From the NCBI RefSeq assembly GCF_963678635.1, contig NC_087063.1, positions 43,786,759 through 43,850,758 on the forward strand: a stretch of DNA of 64,000 nt. Direction: 5' to 3'. Origin of the DNA: Symsagittifera roscoffensis. Its lineage: Eukaryota > Xenacoelomorpha > Acoela > Convolutidae. The notes beneath the pieces are model-generated. The model was given only the letters and a program-made list of their open reading frames with translations, made no database searches and was not told the DNA's origin. Position numbers and translations under genes: made by a program. Of this stretch, positions 1 through 10,652 are shown one piece after another. Position 1 is the first letter of the stretch. Each line of letters starts with the position of its first letter.

Positions 1-1452
1 AAGCAATTTTAGACAAAATAAACAGATAAAATAATTCAACTAATATTGATTATAATACGGCTAGTTATTATTATAACTAAGTCAATATAAATTAAAAAAT
101 AAAATTGCACAATAAAATTTAACAATGAATGAAATTGTGCGTATAACTCATAACCATCAGAAAAAAATCAGAGTAAAAAATTTCAAAATTTCTGATGATT
201 ATCAGTCATAAAGCAATTTTAGACAAACAGATAAAATAAACACCTAATAGTGATTATAATACGGCTAGTTATCATTATCACTAAGTCAAAATAAACTATA
301 AAATGAAATTGCACAATGAAATTTTAACAATGAATGAAATTGTGCGAATAACTAATAACCACCAGAATAAAATTCAGATTAAAAAGTTTCAAAATTTCTG
401 ATGATTATCAGTCATAAAGCAATTTTAGACAAACAGATAAAATAATTCACCTAATAATGATTATAATACGGCTAGTTATCATTATAACTAAGTCAAATTA
501 AACTATAAAATGAAATTGCTAATGAAATTTTAACAAAGAATGAATTTGTGCGCATAACTAATAATCATCAGAAAAAAAAAATCAGAGGGAAAAATTTCAA
601 AAATTTCTGATGATTATCAGTCATAAAGCAACTTTAGACAATCAGATAAAATAATTCAACTAACAATGATTATAATACAGCTAGTTATCATTATAACTAA
701 GTCAAAATAAACTATAAAATGAAATTGCACAATGAAATTTTAACTATGAATGAAATTGTGCGCATAACAAATAACCATCAGAACAAAATCAGAGTGAAAA
801 ATTTCAAAATTTCTGATGATTATCAGTCATAAAGCAATTTTAGACAAACAGATAAAATAAACACCTAATAGTGATTATAATACGGCTAGTTATCATTATC
901 ACTAAGTCAAAATAAACTATAAAATGAAATTGCACAATGAAATTTTAACAATGAATGAAATTGTGCGAATAACTAATAACCACCAGAATAAAATTCAGAT
1001 TAAAAAGTTTCAAAATTTCTGATGATTATCAGTCATAAAGCAATTTTAGACAAACAGATAAAATAATTCACCTAATAATGATTATAATACGGCTAGTTAT
1101 CATTATAACTAAGTCAAATTAAACTATAAAATGAAATTGCTAATGAAATTTTAACAAGGAATGAATTTGTGCGCATAACTAATAATCATCAGAAAAAAAA
1201 ATCAGAGGGAAAAATTTCAAAAATTTCTGATGATTATCAGTCATAAAGCAACTTTAGACAATCAGATAAAATAATTCAACTAACAATGATTATAATACAG
1301 CTAGTTATCATTATAACTAAGTCAAAATAAACTATAAAATGAAATTGCACAATGAAATTTTAACTATGAATGAAATTGTGCGAATAACTAATAACCACCA
1401 GAATAAAGTTCAGATTAAAAAATTTCAAAATTTCTGATGATTATCAGTATCA
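1..1452. repeat. Satellite array, ~207-bp monomers with 621-bp higher-order unit
   Basis: Seven head-to-tail monomers begin at about 1, 211, 417, 626, 832, 1038 and 1246, each starting AAGCAAYTTTAGACAA and ending with TGATGATTATCAGTCAT. Monomers at 211, 417 and 626 are almost identical to those at 832, 1038 and 1246 respectively. The array is therefore organised as a three-monomer higher-order repeat of 621 bp. The last ~80 bp of the second trimer switch to the sequence of a different monomer (AATAACCACCAGAATAAA type), a sign of conversion or unequal crossover. The array is strongly AT-rich with no ORF. It reaches the window edge, so its true length is unknown. Confidence 0.93.
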
Positions 1453-1620
1453 AAGTAATTTTAGGCATACAGATAAAACAATTTAAGTAATTATGATTAA
1501 AGAAAAAGGAAACAAAATTATAAAATGAAAATCCAACAGTGAAGTTTTAACAATCAAAGAAATTGTGCTCATAAATGATAAGCATTAAAATAAAAATAAA
1601 GTAAAAAATCTTCAAAAACT
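1453..1620. repeat. Diverged satellite monomer at array edge
   Basis: This stretch aligns to the neighbouring ~207-bp monomers (AAAGTAATTTTAGGCATACAG, then AAATGAAAATCCAACAGTGAAG) but is far more diverged, as expected for the margin of a satellite. Shorter echoes of the same unit (GATTATCAGT plus a TTTNAGGCAA-like stretch) recur at about 1627 and 1940 and in the downstream duplicate, so the flanking DNA probably derives from the same repeat. Confidence 0.75.
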
Positions 1621-2956
1621 TCTAGTGATTATCAGTCTCAGAGCATTTTAAGGCAAACAAACAAAATAGCACGCCTATGAATTAAAAAAATTACCTCCTA
1701 GCAATCATCAGTTCATGGTCTAAAAATGATGCAAAAGTTTCACGATTAAATATTACAAAAAGTTTTTTATTTGGCCAAAAAAAACACTCAAAAAATCGGA
1801 TTATTGCAAGTTCAATGGATTTTTGTGACAGTGAAAAAACATCATGGGAATCAAACAAAAAATTGAGACGAAAAACGTAACACAAGTCGAACAGTCTCTC
1901 CTTGAAATTTTTAGAGCTACAAGTTTCAACGTCAATTTTGATGATTATCAGTTTGAAAGTAATTTCAGGCAATCAAGTGTCAGATATTGTGAATCAGTTC
2001 GTCAATGCTCATCTTTCGAAAATCTTCCTTTCATTGCTTATATCCTTATTTCATTGATTGAAATTGCATTAAAAAAATTAGTCATCAGAAATGTTTCGAA
2101 ATTTTTTTCTTCAAGTTAGTGTCGTTTCTTGCTGGAGGTGTGATGAGGGAACTAGAAAAACGCGTAAAAAATCAGTAATAGAGACAAAATTGACAACTGC
2201 TGTCCCCAAAATGTATATAACTTTTTGCTCCGACCATTGAAAATGGGGAGAAACTTTGTATACGGGTGTGTTTCAGTTTTTTTTCCATGCAAAATAAGGT
2301 ACCACAAATAATCATCGGAATGGGTCCAGTGATATATCATTAAAAAGCCCTTTCAATCGTGATTCGGACGACTTCAATATTTTGAATTTTTCACAGTGTT
2401 GAGAGAAACCGGTTTGAAATTTTTGAATTTTGGTCTAATTTCGAGTTAATAAGGTGACCGTTTAGGCTAACAATAGCTTATTTAAGCTTTATTTATGCCC
2501 TGAAAACTTAGTTTTACTCAAATGAAGGTGGTTTTTGAAGTTTTATAGTGTAATTTTGGGAATCAAAAACTTGAAAACTCAAATATTTTCCGCAAAAAAA
2601 ATTGAAAAAATTTTTTGAAATTTTTTCAATTTTTTTTTTTCGTTTTTCTGTTCATTTTTCTTGAAAATCTGTTTTCCATTTGACCTATCATAGTATGACT
2701 CTGAAATAAGCCCGAATTTTTTTTTCAGATTTTTTTATCGCGACATGCAGAAAAAAAACGAGACCAATTTGAAAAAAATATACTTTGGTCGGACAGTAAC
2801 CGGCTAATCGTGTTCTAATTTGTATTAACAATAAATTTAAAATTTTCTTAAAGAAAATTTGTACAGCCAACAAAATGCTAAATGAAGCTTCCAAAACTAG
2901 TTTTCGTTTTGTAAAATCAAGTTTTACTAGCCTAAGTGTTTGACTTTGGTTTTAAT

Positions 2957-3389
2957 CAGGGGCGGATCTAGGATTTTCTCGAGGGGGGGGGGGGCGGATT
3001 TTCAAAAAAAATTCGAAAATTTTGACAATCTTTTTTTTTTGGTCAACCAAATTGATTTTTCGAGCTCTCCCAAAGCACAGTTTTGCCCGGATTTTGGCAA
3101 AATTTTCTGCGCCGCAGGCAAATTTTTGAAAAAACAGTCAAAAAGCCGTTTTTGGGCACTTGTTGAAAAATTTTGACAAAAAAATCGCGTTTTTTTGGCG
3201 AGCGCTCCCCCTCAAAGTTAGAATATATTGCCGCCGAAGGCGCCTTTAGAAAAATTTTAGGGTCGCTCGGCCAAAAATGGATTTCTGAAAAAGTATCAAA
3301 GGGGGGACCCTTTGGGTCGGCAGGGGGTCGAATCCCTGAGGGGAGGGGGCGTCCGCACCCACCCCCCGCCCCACCTAAATCCGCCCCTG
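2957..3389. mobile_element. hAT-type miniature transposon, copy 1
   Basis: The element starts CAGGGGCGGATCTAGG and ends CCTAAATCCGCCCCTG, which are imperfect inverted termini. It is flanked by an exact 8-bp duplication GTTTTAAT (2949-2956 and 3390-3397). An 8-bp target duplication with CAGGG ends is the signature of the hAT superfamily. At 433 bp it carries no transposase and is non-autonomous. The interior has G-runs and C-runs next to both ends; translations through them give proline/glycine-rich frames that are artefacts. Confidence 0.93.
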
Positions 3390-3800
3390 GTTTTAATAGT
3401 TTTATGTGGTTTCGTTCTGTTTTATCCATTGTTAAGTTTTGTTATAGTTATGTACTTAAGCTTTAAAAAAAGTTCACAGAAAGAGTTAATATATCTCTTG
3501 TGCTTTGGTTCTTCATCATTTTCCTGAATTTTGAGTACATACCCTTTATTGAAGAAGAAGCAAAATTTAGTTCATTTCTTCATTTTTAGTTTTTGTCCAG
3601 GTTTTCAGCCAAAAAAATTTAAAAAAATGTAGTTTTTTTTTCGTATTCCTTGTCTGTTTGTACTGATTATTTACAAAAACAGAATTTTTGTAGCCATTGA
3701 GATTTACAGGCAAGCCGCAAAACAACACTTTAATCAACACTTCAATAAGAAAGCAGAAAATGGTGTTAAAAGAACTTGCATAAATTAGGACAATTAACTC

Positions 3801-4532
3801 TGTAGAGTGTTCTCACCGTGAGAAATCATTTCGCGTGGCAGATCGTGACATCACGCGGTTTCAAACACTGAACTGAAAAGTGAGAAAAAATAGTAATTTC
3901 TGAGAACTTAACACTAATCCTTTTAAATTATATCATACCTAGAATTCTTCAGAAGTCTAGAGGTTCAGGTTAATCATGTTCCATAAAAATTTATTCAGAA
4001 CAAAATCACCAACTTTTTGTCCTTACTCAAAAACTTCAATTTTTTTTCAAGCTCTGCGCTCACGTTTTCTACTTTTTACTTTCTTTGAAGTGTTTTCCTA
4101 AGCTAAATTCCTGATAAGAAAGTGAACAAAAGATTTCTGACAGAATTTTTTCATTGAACTTTCTGCAAACTTTTCAGCATTACTCTGAATTTTCTTTAGT
4201 CTCTTCTTACTTTCTTGTTATCGAAGAAGATCCGTAAAAAGTCATTTCAGGATTTAGATAGGCCGCAGAAACACTGTCATCCGGCCGGACTGGCATGATC
4301 CCTATAAAGTACTTATTATTATTTAAACTGTAAATCTATTTTCTGTTATCTGACTATAAACTAGATTGATGGCCTTGACCGTCGATAGGCAAGACCTAAA
4401 ACTTGAATGTCAATGCTCAGAAGAAAATGAATTCAGATTTATCTTCAGTTCTTTCTCTCAACGTAACTCATTTAGAGATATTTAGCCAATCCGTTCGGAT
4501 TTTAGTAATAGCTCATACGTTACGGTATGACA
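3801..4532 (+). mobile_element. Ty3/gypsy LTR, copy 1 (boundaries inferred)
   Basis: The right edge is fixed: the sequence reads ...GGTATGACA immediately before the primer-binding site TGGCGCAGTC, and LTRs end in CA. The left edge at TGTAGAGTGTTCTCAC is inferred from the TG rule and is not confirmed, because no 3' LTR remains in the window. A TATA-like CCCTATAAAGTAC near 4311 is a plausible promoter. The LTR is about 730 bp. Confidence 0.65.
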
Positions 4533-4550
4533 TGGCGCAGTCAGCAGGAT
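4533..4550 (+). other. Primer-binding site, copy 1
   Basis: TGGCGCAGTCAGCAGGAT directly abuts the LTR end. TGGCGCAGTC is the classic start of a tRNA-primed gypsy binding site, complementary to a tRNA 3' end ...GACTGCGCCA (serine-type primers, from memory). Confidence 0.8.
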
Positions 4551-4631
4551 ACAAAATCCAATTTCAACCAAAGTATTCCACCTTTCATGTAATAAAAATC
4601 AGATAATAAAACTTTATAATATTATAACAGG

Positions 4632-4996
4632 GAATGATGCAGACGCGAAAATTAGAAGCTATGTATTACTATGTCTTGGAGCAGAAGGACAAAGACAACT
4701 ACAACAAAAGTGACCAAACCTGAATATTCAAACAACAACTTCAAAACCACTGACGCGAATACATTAGAAGACATATTTGCAATCACGCGAATCATAGCTT
4801 TCGAAACCTACAACTTTATTTGTCGGAAACAACGAAAAAACGAAAGGTTGGAACAGTTCAATGCGGATTTAGTCCAATTGGTTTCTCAGGCGGTTTGTGG
4901 GGATCCAGAAAATGATTGGGTTTGGTATATGTTGACGGCCCACATGTCCAACGACAAGATTGCAGAAGAGCTGTTGGCAGAAACCAAATCATTGTG
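4632..4996 (+). pseudogene. Gypsy gag fragment, copy 1
   Basis: Translation shows a Ty3/gypsy Gag-like region. A short N-terminal piece (SYVLLCLGAEGQRQLQQ) lies in one frame. After a frameshift, an open stretch contains the conserved pattern F-x-x-x-N-F-x-C-R-K-Q-x-x-x-E-x-L-E-Q-F-x-A-x-L, typical of the gag N-terminal/capsid region. It is cut off at the duplication junction (4991) and runs into unrelated sequence ending TGA. It has one fewer nonsense mutation than copy 2: here the codon after GCGGAT is TTA, in copy 2 TAA. Confidence 0.8.
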
Positions 4997-6334
4997 ACAG
5001 TGATTCTAGAGATTATCAGTCTCAGAGCATTTTAAGGCAAACAAACAAAATAGCACGCCTATGAATTAAAAAAATTACCTCCTAGCAATCATCAGTTCAT
5101 GGTCTAAAAATGATGCAAAAGTTTCACGATTAAATATTAGAAAAAGTTTTTTATTTGGCCAAAAAAAACACTCAAAAAAATCGGATTATTGCCAGTTCAA
5201 TGGATTTTTGTGACAGTGAAAAAACATCATGGGAATCAAACAAAAAATTGAGAAGAAAAACGTAACACAAGTCGAACAGTCTCTCCTTGAAATTTTTAGA
5301 GCTACAAGTTTCAACGTCAATTTTGATGATTATCAGTTTGAAAGTAATTTCAGGCAATCAAGTGTCAGATATTGTGAATCAGTTCGTCAATGCTCATCTT
5401 TCGAAAATCTTCCTTTCATTGCTTACATCCTTATTTCATTGATTGAAATTGCTTTAAAAAAATTATTCATCAGAAATGTTTCGAAAATTTTTTCTTCAAG
5501 TTAGTGTCGTTTCTTGCTGGAGGTGTGATGAGGGAACTAGAAAAACGCGTAAAAAATCAGTAATAGAGACAAAATGCTGTCCCCAAAATGTATATAACTT
5601 TTTGCTCCGACCATTGAAAATGGGGAGAAACTTTGTATACGGGTGTGTTTCATTTTTTTTTCCATGCAAAATAAGGTACCACAAATAATCATCGGAATGG
5701 GTCCAGTGATATATCATAAAAAAGCCCTTTCAATCGTGATTCGGACGACTTCAATATTTTGAATTTTTCACAGTGGTGAGAGAAACCGGTTTAAAATTTT
5801 TGAATTTTGGTCTAATTTCGAGTTAATAAGGTGACCGTTTAGGCTAACAATAGCTTATTTAAGCTTTATTTATGCCCTGAAAACTTAGTTTTACTCAAAT
5901 GAAGGTGGTTTTTGAAGTTTTATAGTGTAATTTTGGGAATCAAAAACTTGAAAACTCAAATATTTTCCGCAAAAAAAAATGAAAAAATTTTTTGAAATTT
6001 TTTCAATTTTTTTTTTTTCGTTTTTCTGTTCATTTTTCTTGAAAATCTGTTTTCCATTTGACCTATCATAGTATGACTCTGAAATATGCCCGAATTTTTT
6101 TTTCAGATTTTTTTATCGCGACATGCAGAAAAAAAACGAGACCAATTTGAAAAAAATATACTTTGGTCGGACAGTAACCGGCTAATCGTGTTCTAATTTG
6201 TATTAACAATAAATTTAAAATTTTCTTAAAGAAAATTTGTACAGCCAACAAAATGCTAAATAAAGCTTCCAAAACTAGTTTTCGTTTTGTAAAATCAAGT
6301 TTTACTAGCCTAAGTGTTTGACTTTGGTTTTAAT

Positions 6335-6764
6335 CAGGGGCGGATCTAGGATTTTCTCGAGGGGGGGGCGGATTTTCAAAAAAAAATCGAAAATTTTGAC
6401 AATCTTTTTTTTTTGGTCAACCAAACTGATTTTTCGAGCTCTCCCAAAGCACTGTTTTGCCCGGATTTTGGCTAAATTTTCTGTGCCGCAGGCAAATTTT
6501 TGAAAAAACAGTCAAAAAGCCGTTTTTGGGCACTTGTTGAAAAATTTTGACAAAAAAAATCGCGTTTTTTTGGCGAGCGCTCCCCCTCAAAGTTAGAATA
6601 TATTGCCGCCGAAGGCGCCTTTAGAAAAATTTTAGGGTCGCTCGGCCAAAAATGGATTTCTGAAAAAGTATCAAAGGGGGGACCCTTTGGGTCGGCAGGG
6701 GGTCGAATCCCTGAGGGGAGGGGGCGTCCGCACCCTCCCCCCGCCCCACCTAAATCCGCCCCTG
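6335..6764. mobile_element. hAT-type miniature transposon, copy 2
   Basis: Same insertion as 2957-3389, duplicated with its surroundings. The same 8-bp GTTTTAAT flanks lie at 6327-6334 and 6765-6772. It is 3 bp shorter, mainly because the terminal G-run is shorter. It is not an independent insertion. Confidence 0.92.
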
Positions 6765-7170
6765 GTTTTAATAGTTTTATGTGGTTTCGTTCTGTTTTAT
6801 CCATTGTTAAGTTTTGTTATAGTTATGTACTTAAGCTTTAAAAAAGTTCACAGAAAGAGTTAATATATCTCTTGTGCTTTGGTTCTTCATCATTTTCCTG
6901 AATTTTGAGTACATACCCTTTATTGAAGAAGAAGCAAAATTTAGTTCATTTCTTCATTTTTAGTTTTTGTCCAGGCTTTCAGCCAAAAAAATGAAAAATG
7001 TAGTTTTTTTTCGTATTCCTTGTCTGTTTGTACTGATTATTTACAAAAACAGAATTTTTGTAGCCATTGAGAATTACAGGCAAGCCGCAAAACAACACTT
7101 TAATCAACACTTCAATAAGAAAGCAGAAAATGGTGTTAAAAGAACTTGCATAAATTAAGACAATTAACTC

Positions 7171-7903
7171 TGTAGAGTGTTCTCACCGTGAGAAATCATT
7201 TCGCGTGGCAGATCGTGACATCACGCGTTTTCAAACACTGAACTGAAAAGTGAGAAAAAATAGTAATTTCTGAGAACTTAACACTAATCCTTTTAAATTA
7301 TATCATACCTAGAATTCTTCAGAAGTCTAGAGGTTCAGGTTAATCATGTTCCACAAAAATTTATTCAGAACAAAATCACCAACTTTTTGTCCTTACTCAA
7401 AAACTTCAATTTTTTTTTCAAGCTCTGCGCTCACGTTTTCTACTTTTTACTTTCTTTGAAGTGTTTTCCTAAGCTAAATTCCTGATAAGAAAATGAACAA
7501 AAGATTTCTGACAGAATTTTTTCATTGAACTTTCTGCAAACTTTTCAGCATAACTCTGAATTTTCTTTAGTCTCTTCTTACTTTCTTGTTATCGAAGAAG
7601 ATCCGTAAAAAGTCATTTCAGGATTTAGATAGGCCGCAGAAACACTGTCATCCGGCCGGACTGGCATGATCCCTATAAAGTACTTATTATTATTTAAACT
7701 GTAAATCTATTTTCTGTTATCTGACTATAAACTAGATTGATGGCCTTGACCGTCGATAGGCAAGACCTAAAATTTGAATGTCAATGCTCAGAAGAAAATG
7801 AATTCAGATTTATCTTCAGTTCTTTCTCTCAACGTAACTCATTTAGAGATATTTAGCCAATCCGTTCGGATTTTAGTAATAGCTCATACGTTACGGTATG
7901 ACA
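7171..7903 (+). mobile_element. Ty3/gypsy LTR, copy 2 (boundaries inferred)
   Basis: Duplicate of the LTR at 3801-4532, running from TGTAGAGTGTTCTCAC to ...TATGACA. This copy is contiguous with gag-pol and is the functional 5' LTR of the decayed element. A TATA-like CCCTATAAAGTAC lies near 7671. The left edge carries the same uncertainty as copy 1. Confidence 0.65.
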
Positions 7904-7921
7904 TGGCGCAGTCAGCAGGAT
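7904..7921 (+). other. Primer-binding site, copy 2
   Basis: TGGCGCAGTCAGCAGGAT follows the LTR terminal ACA without spacer. It is identical to the site at 4533-4550. Confidence 0.8.
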
Positions 7922-8002
7922 ACAAAATCCAATTTCAACCAAAGTATTCCACCTTTCATGTAATAAAAATCAGATAATAAAACTTTATAATATTATAACA
8001 GG

Positions 8003-8461
8003 GAATGATGCAGACGCGAAAATTAGAAGCTATGTATTACTATGTCTTGGAGCAGAAGGACAAAGACAACTACAACAAAAGTGACCAAACCTGAATATTC
8101 AAACAACAACTTCAAAACCACTGACGCAAACACATTAGAAGACATATTTGTAATCACGCGAATCATAGCTTTCGAAACCTACAATTTTATTTGTCGGAAA
8201 CAACGAAAAAACGAAAGGTTGGAACAGTTCAATGCGGATTAAGTCCAATTGGTTTCTCAGGCGGTTTGTGGGGATCCAGAAAATGATTGGGTTTGTTATA
8301 TGTTGACGGCCCACATGTCCAACGACAAGATTGCAGAAGAGCTGTTGGCAGAAACCAAATCAAAACAAGACACCTATGCAATCATGAGGGAGAAAGTTAT
8401 AGAAGATAGTAAAGCGATGAAAACAAATCCGTTCGGAGTGCAAACAACCACAAACTCATAA
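8003..8461 (+). pseudogene. Gypsy gag, copy 2
   Basis: Same Gag-like region as copy 1, continued about 100 bp further (AETKSKQDTYAIMREKV...). It encodes part of the structural protein of an LTR retrotransposon. It is broken by the same early frameshift and by a TAA where copy 1 has TTA (about 8239). The R-K-Q-x-x-x-E-x-L-E-Q-F motif is present. A degenerate nucleocapsid and pol follow downstream, so this is the N-terminus of a single element. Confidence 0.85.
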
Positions 8462-8682
8462 ACGAAACAGGAACCGATGGGCTACATTCAACCACGTGGG
8501 ATCGCGGGAGAGTTGGCTATGAAAAATTGTATCAAACCATCCAAAGAAGTCGGGGACACTTTTGAGGTCGAAATAATTTTCCCCGCGGAGCGTACAACCC
8601 ACGGGGGCAACAAATACAACAAACAAACAAAAACAAAACAAGTTATAAATGTGCCAGCCAATTTGGATCAAGCTGTTTGACG

Positions 8683-8760
8683 TCATGTCTAGCAAAAGAC
8701 AAAATCTGTACTAAATGCGCAAAATGAGGTGGTTTTGCAAAAGTATGAAGGTAAACAATT
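8683..8760 (+). pseudogene. Nucleocapsid zinc-knuckle remnant
   Basis: In one frame the sequence reads C-T-K-C-A-K-stop-G-G-F-A-K-V-stop. This matches a CCHC knuckle (C-x2-C-x4-H-x4-C) in which an internal residue and the last cysteine have become TGA and the histidine is glycine. It sits at the expected place between gag and protease and supports the retroelement reading. Confidence 0.6.
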
Positions 8761-8841
8761 GTTAACTACACGCTAGAAAAGGGCAGCCGACAAGACAACG
8801 AAGAAGAAGATTCCTTAGCCGCAACAAACAATAACGACCCT

Positions 8842-9191
8842 GTGGCTTACGCCGAATTTATGTCAACAAACGGTTGGGAAAGAATTCCTTGGGACAGTTT
8901 TGCGGTGTTGGCAATTTTGGAAGCATTCGAAATCAGAAACTCAGTAATTATAAAAGAAGAAGATCTGAATGGACATACAGTCAAACTAAAAACACACTCC
9001 GAATATCTCTCCGCCATTGCAGATTCTGGAAGCTCCATGTCTTTTCCCAACAAAAAACGGCCGTAAGACTACGGAAAAACGACCAGTCCGCAATATTTAA
9101 GTTAATCCAGCCCGAAACCTCGCTTGTTATAAAGGGAAATACATTGTTCCAAAAGAGCGACTTATCATTTCGGCTCCATTTATTATCGTAG
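8842..9191 (+). pseudogene. Gypsy aspartic protease region
   Basis: The frame from 8842 contains IADSGSSMSF near 9010-9040, matching the D-S/T-G active-site loop of retroelement aspartic proteases. A frameshift near 9060 moves the C-terminal part to another frame (ending 9191; LIISAP-like stretch nearby). Retroviral-type proteases cut Gag-Pol during particle maturation. The region lies between the zinc knuckle and the RT domain, as in Ty3/gypsy elements. It is non-functional because of the frameshift. Confidence 0.65.
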
Positions 9192-9304
9192 ACGATTAAA
9201 AGGCAAATCTAATCGGGCGAAAAATTGTACCACAAATAGGTATCAAAATTGTACAAGACAAGCCAGCTCACAACAGCAATCTCAAAATTCATGAGAAAAA
9301 ACAA

Positions 9305-9895
9305 ATGTCCAACGAGGAAATAAAAACCTGGGTTAGAGAATACTTTCAGGAACTCTGCGTGAGAATCGGAAAATCAAAACACCACGTAATGCGAACTCGA
9401 TTTCTACAAAATATTACTCCGATCCAGCAAAAAATTCGATGGGTTCCCATCCATTTACAAGGAAGAATGGAAGCGGAAACAAATAAGATAATAGATCAGA
9501 AACATATCAAGAAAATACACAAATGTTCTGATAATCAATTCGTCATCCCGATCATAATAACGGCAAAAAAGGACCAAACGGTCAAACTTGCGCTAGACTC
9601 TAAGAAAATCAATAATTTCATTCACGAAAACAAATACCAAAAGCCCATTATTGAACTCCTATTAGACAACATTGCACAAATTATGAAGGGGGTTGACTCC
9701 CAACAAACCCTTTTCACAACTCTCGATCTACACTACGCATATTCACAAATCCCATTGGATAAAGAAACGAGAGACCAGTGCATTTTCAGTCTGATAGGGG
9801 GAAGAGCGACAAGAACATATCAATTCCAGGCGCAATTCTCTGGCCTCACGGACATGCTGGCAGATTTCCAAAAAATCATCAATTTCACACCATAA
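9305..9895 (+). pseudogene. Gypsy reverse transcriptase, N-terminal part
   Basis: A 196-codon open stretch contains RT fingers and palm: a V-P-x-x-x-Q-x-R region, PIIITAKKDQTVKLALDSKK (residues ~98-117) and the motif TTLDLHYAYSQIPL (~140-153), which carries the first catalytic aspartate. SLIGGRATRTYQFQ follows. The protein stops at TAA just after FQKIINFTP. The Y-x-D-D box that should follow ~30-40 residues later is not visible in any frame, although a downstream remnant (LYDENLAI, near 9940) is, so the active-site segment has been deleted. Ty3/gypsy RTs are normally ~180-200 residues with YxDD inside. Confidence 0.88.
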
Positions 9896-10112
9896 AATTG
9901 TGAAAACGCTTGCTTATCTCTTACATAAAACGCTAAAAAAACTATATGATGAGAACTTAGCAATCGTGCTGAAAAAAAAAATTTAGACAAACATAAAACT
10001 TTAGATTGAAAGTCGGAACACACATCCGCACAGCCAAAAAAATTTAAAACTCGTATCCTCCGAAATTACTGAAAACAATCATTTCAACCAACGTTTAGAT
10101 ACTCGACGATGC

Positions 10113-10652
10113 CTCTGGGTAGTATGCGATGCCTCTATATTTGAATTAGGGGCTGCGTTGGAGCAAAATACAGACGCAGGTTGGGTGGCAATAGCATATG
10201 CTTAACAATTTTTAAATTCCCTAGAGGAGAAGTATTCGGTAAGCAAATTAGAACTACTAGGGGTCATCCGGGCAATCAAAAAATTCAAATACTATTTGTA
10301 CGGGAAAAACTACACAGTAATTACAGATCATCAAGATTTGATCAGCGCGTTAAGCGCCAGCGAACGATCAAAGAGCAGTCAAAGTAGACTCACTAGGACG
10401 GTTGATAGATTGATACCATTTACATTCGACATCAAGCATTTGACAGGAACAAAGATGAGATTAATTGACTATAAGTCCAGAAAAGCAGTAGGATTAGCGC
10501 TACCCTCCAGCGAGTTTGACGAGGAATTTGTTGTTGCGTCAATCAATAAAACTATTAGTTTCAACATTGGATTGATTGACAACGTCATATTGAATAGCTT
10601 GGTCAATCAGAATAAAGCTCCACATTGGCTGATCAAAAAGCGCGCGGAATAA
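10113..10652 (+). pseudogene. Gypsy RNase H domain
   Basis: One frame of 180 codons with a single internal stop (TAA at 10203-10205). It carries WVVCDAS (first catalytic Asp), SVSKLELLGVIRA (catalytic Glu), ITDHQDLI (catalytic Asp) and DYKSR, i.e. the D-E-D pattern and C-terminal D-x-x-S-R box of LTR-retrotransposon RNase H. The enzyme removes RNA from the RNA-DNA hybrid. It follows the truncated RT by ~220 bp of frameshifted sequence (9896-10112). Confidence 0.88.

Larger units (their letters stand above)
1621..4991 (+). repeat. 3.4-kb direct duplication, copy 1
   Basis: This block is repeated head-to-tail at 5005-8362 with very few differences. It holds a degenerate satellite edge, A/T-rich non-coding DNA, a 433-bp hAT-type miniature transposon, one LTR, the primer-binding site and the first ~360 bp of gag. 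Copy 1 stops abruptly inside gag after GAAACCAAATCA, whereas copy 2 continues into pol. The duplication therefore formed after both transposons were in place. No ORF outside gag is believable. Confidence 0.9.
5005..8362 (+). repeat. 3.4-kb direct duplication, copy 2
   Basis: This is the second copy of 1621-4991, with scattered substitutions and 1- to 13-bp indels (for example about 8 bp missing near 5575, and different G-run lengths in the miniature transposon). Its right end runs on into the remainder of the gypsy element, so it is the ancestral-looking copy at that junction. The left junction is GATTCTAGAGATTATCAG, against TTCTAGTGATTATCAG in copy 1. Confidence 0.9.

Noticed and set aside
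1-1452. CRISPR-like reading of the regular repeats
   Set aside because: Units are ~207 bp with no short repeat/unique-spacer pattern and the DNA is eukaryotic; this is a satellite.
1691-2119. ORFs around 1691-2119 and 5172-5504 on both strands
   Set aside because: Both strands are open at once, the composition matches degenerate satellite, and conservation is explained by the 3.4-kb duplication.
3043-3466. Overlapping long ORFs on both strands (gly/pro/arg-rich) at 3043-3466 and again at 6472-6804
   Set aside because: They lie inside the hAT-type miniature transposon and are read through its G- and C-runs; sequence on either strand is equally open and shows no domain.
3801-7903. Treating the two LTR copies as the 5' and 3' LTRs of one element
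   Set aside because: Both are followed by the same primer-binding site and gag start, and the flanks are duplicated too, so they are copies of one 5' LTR.
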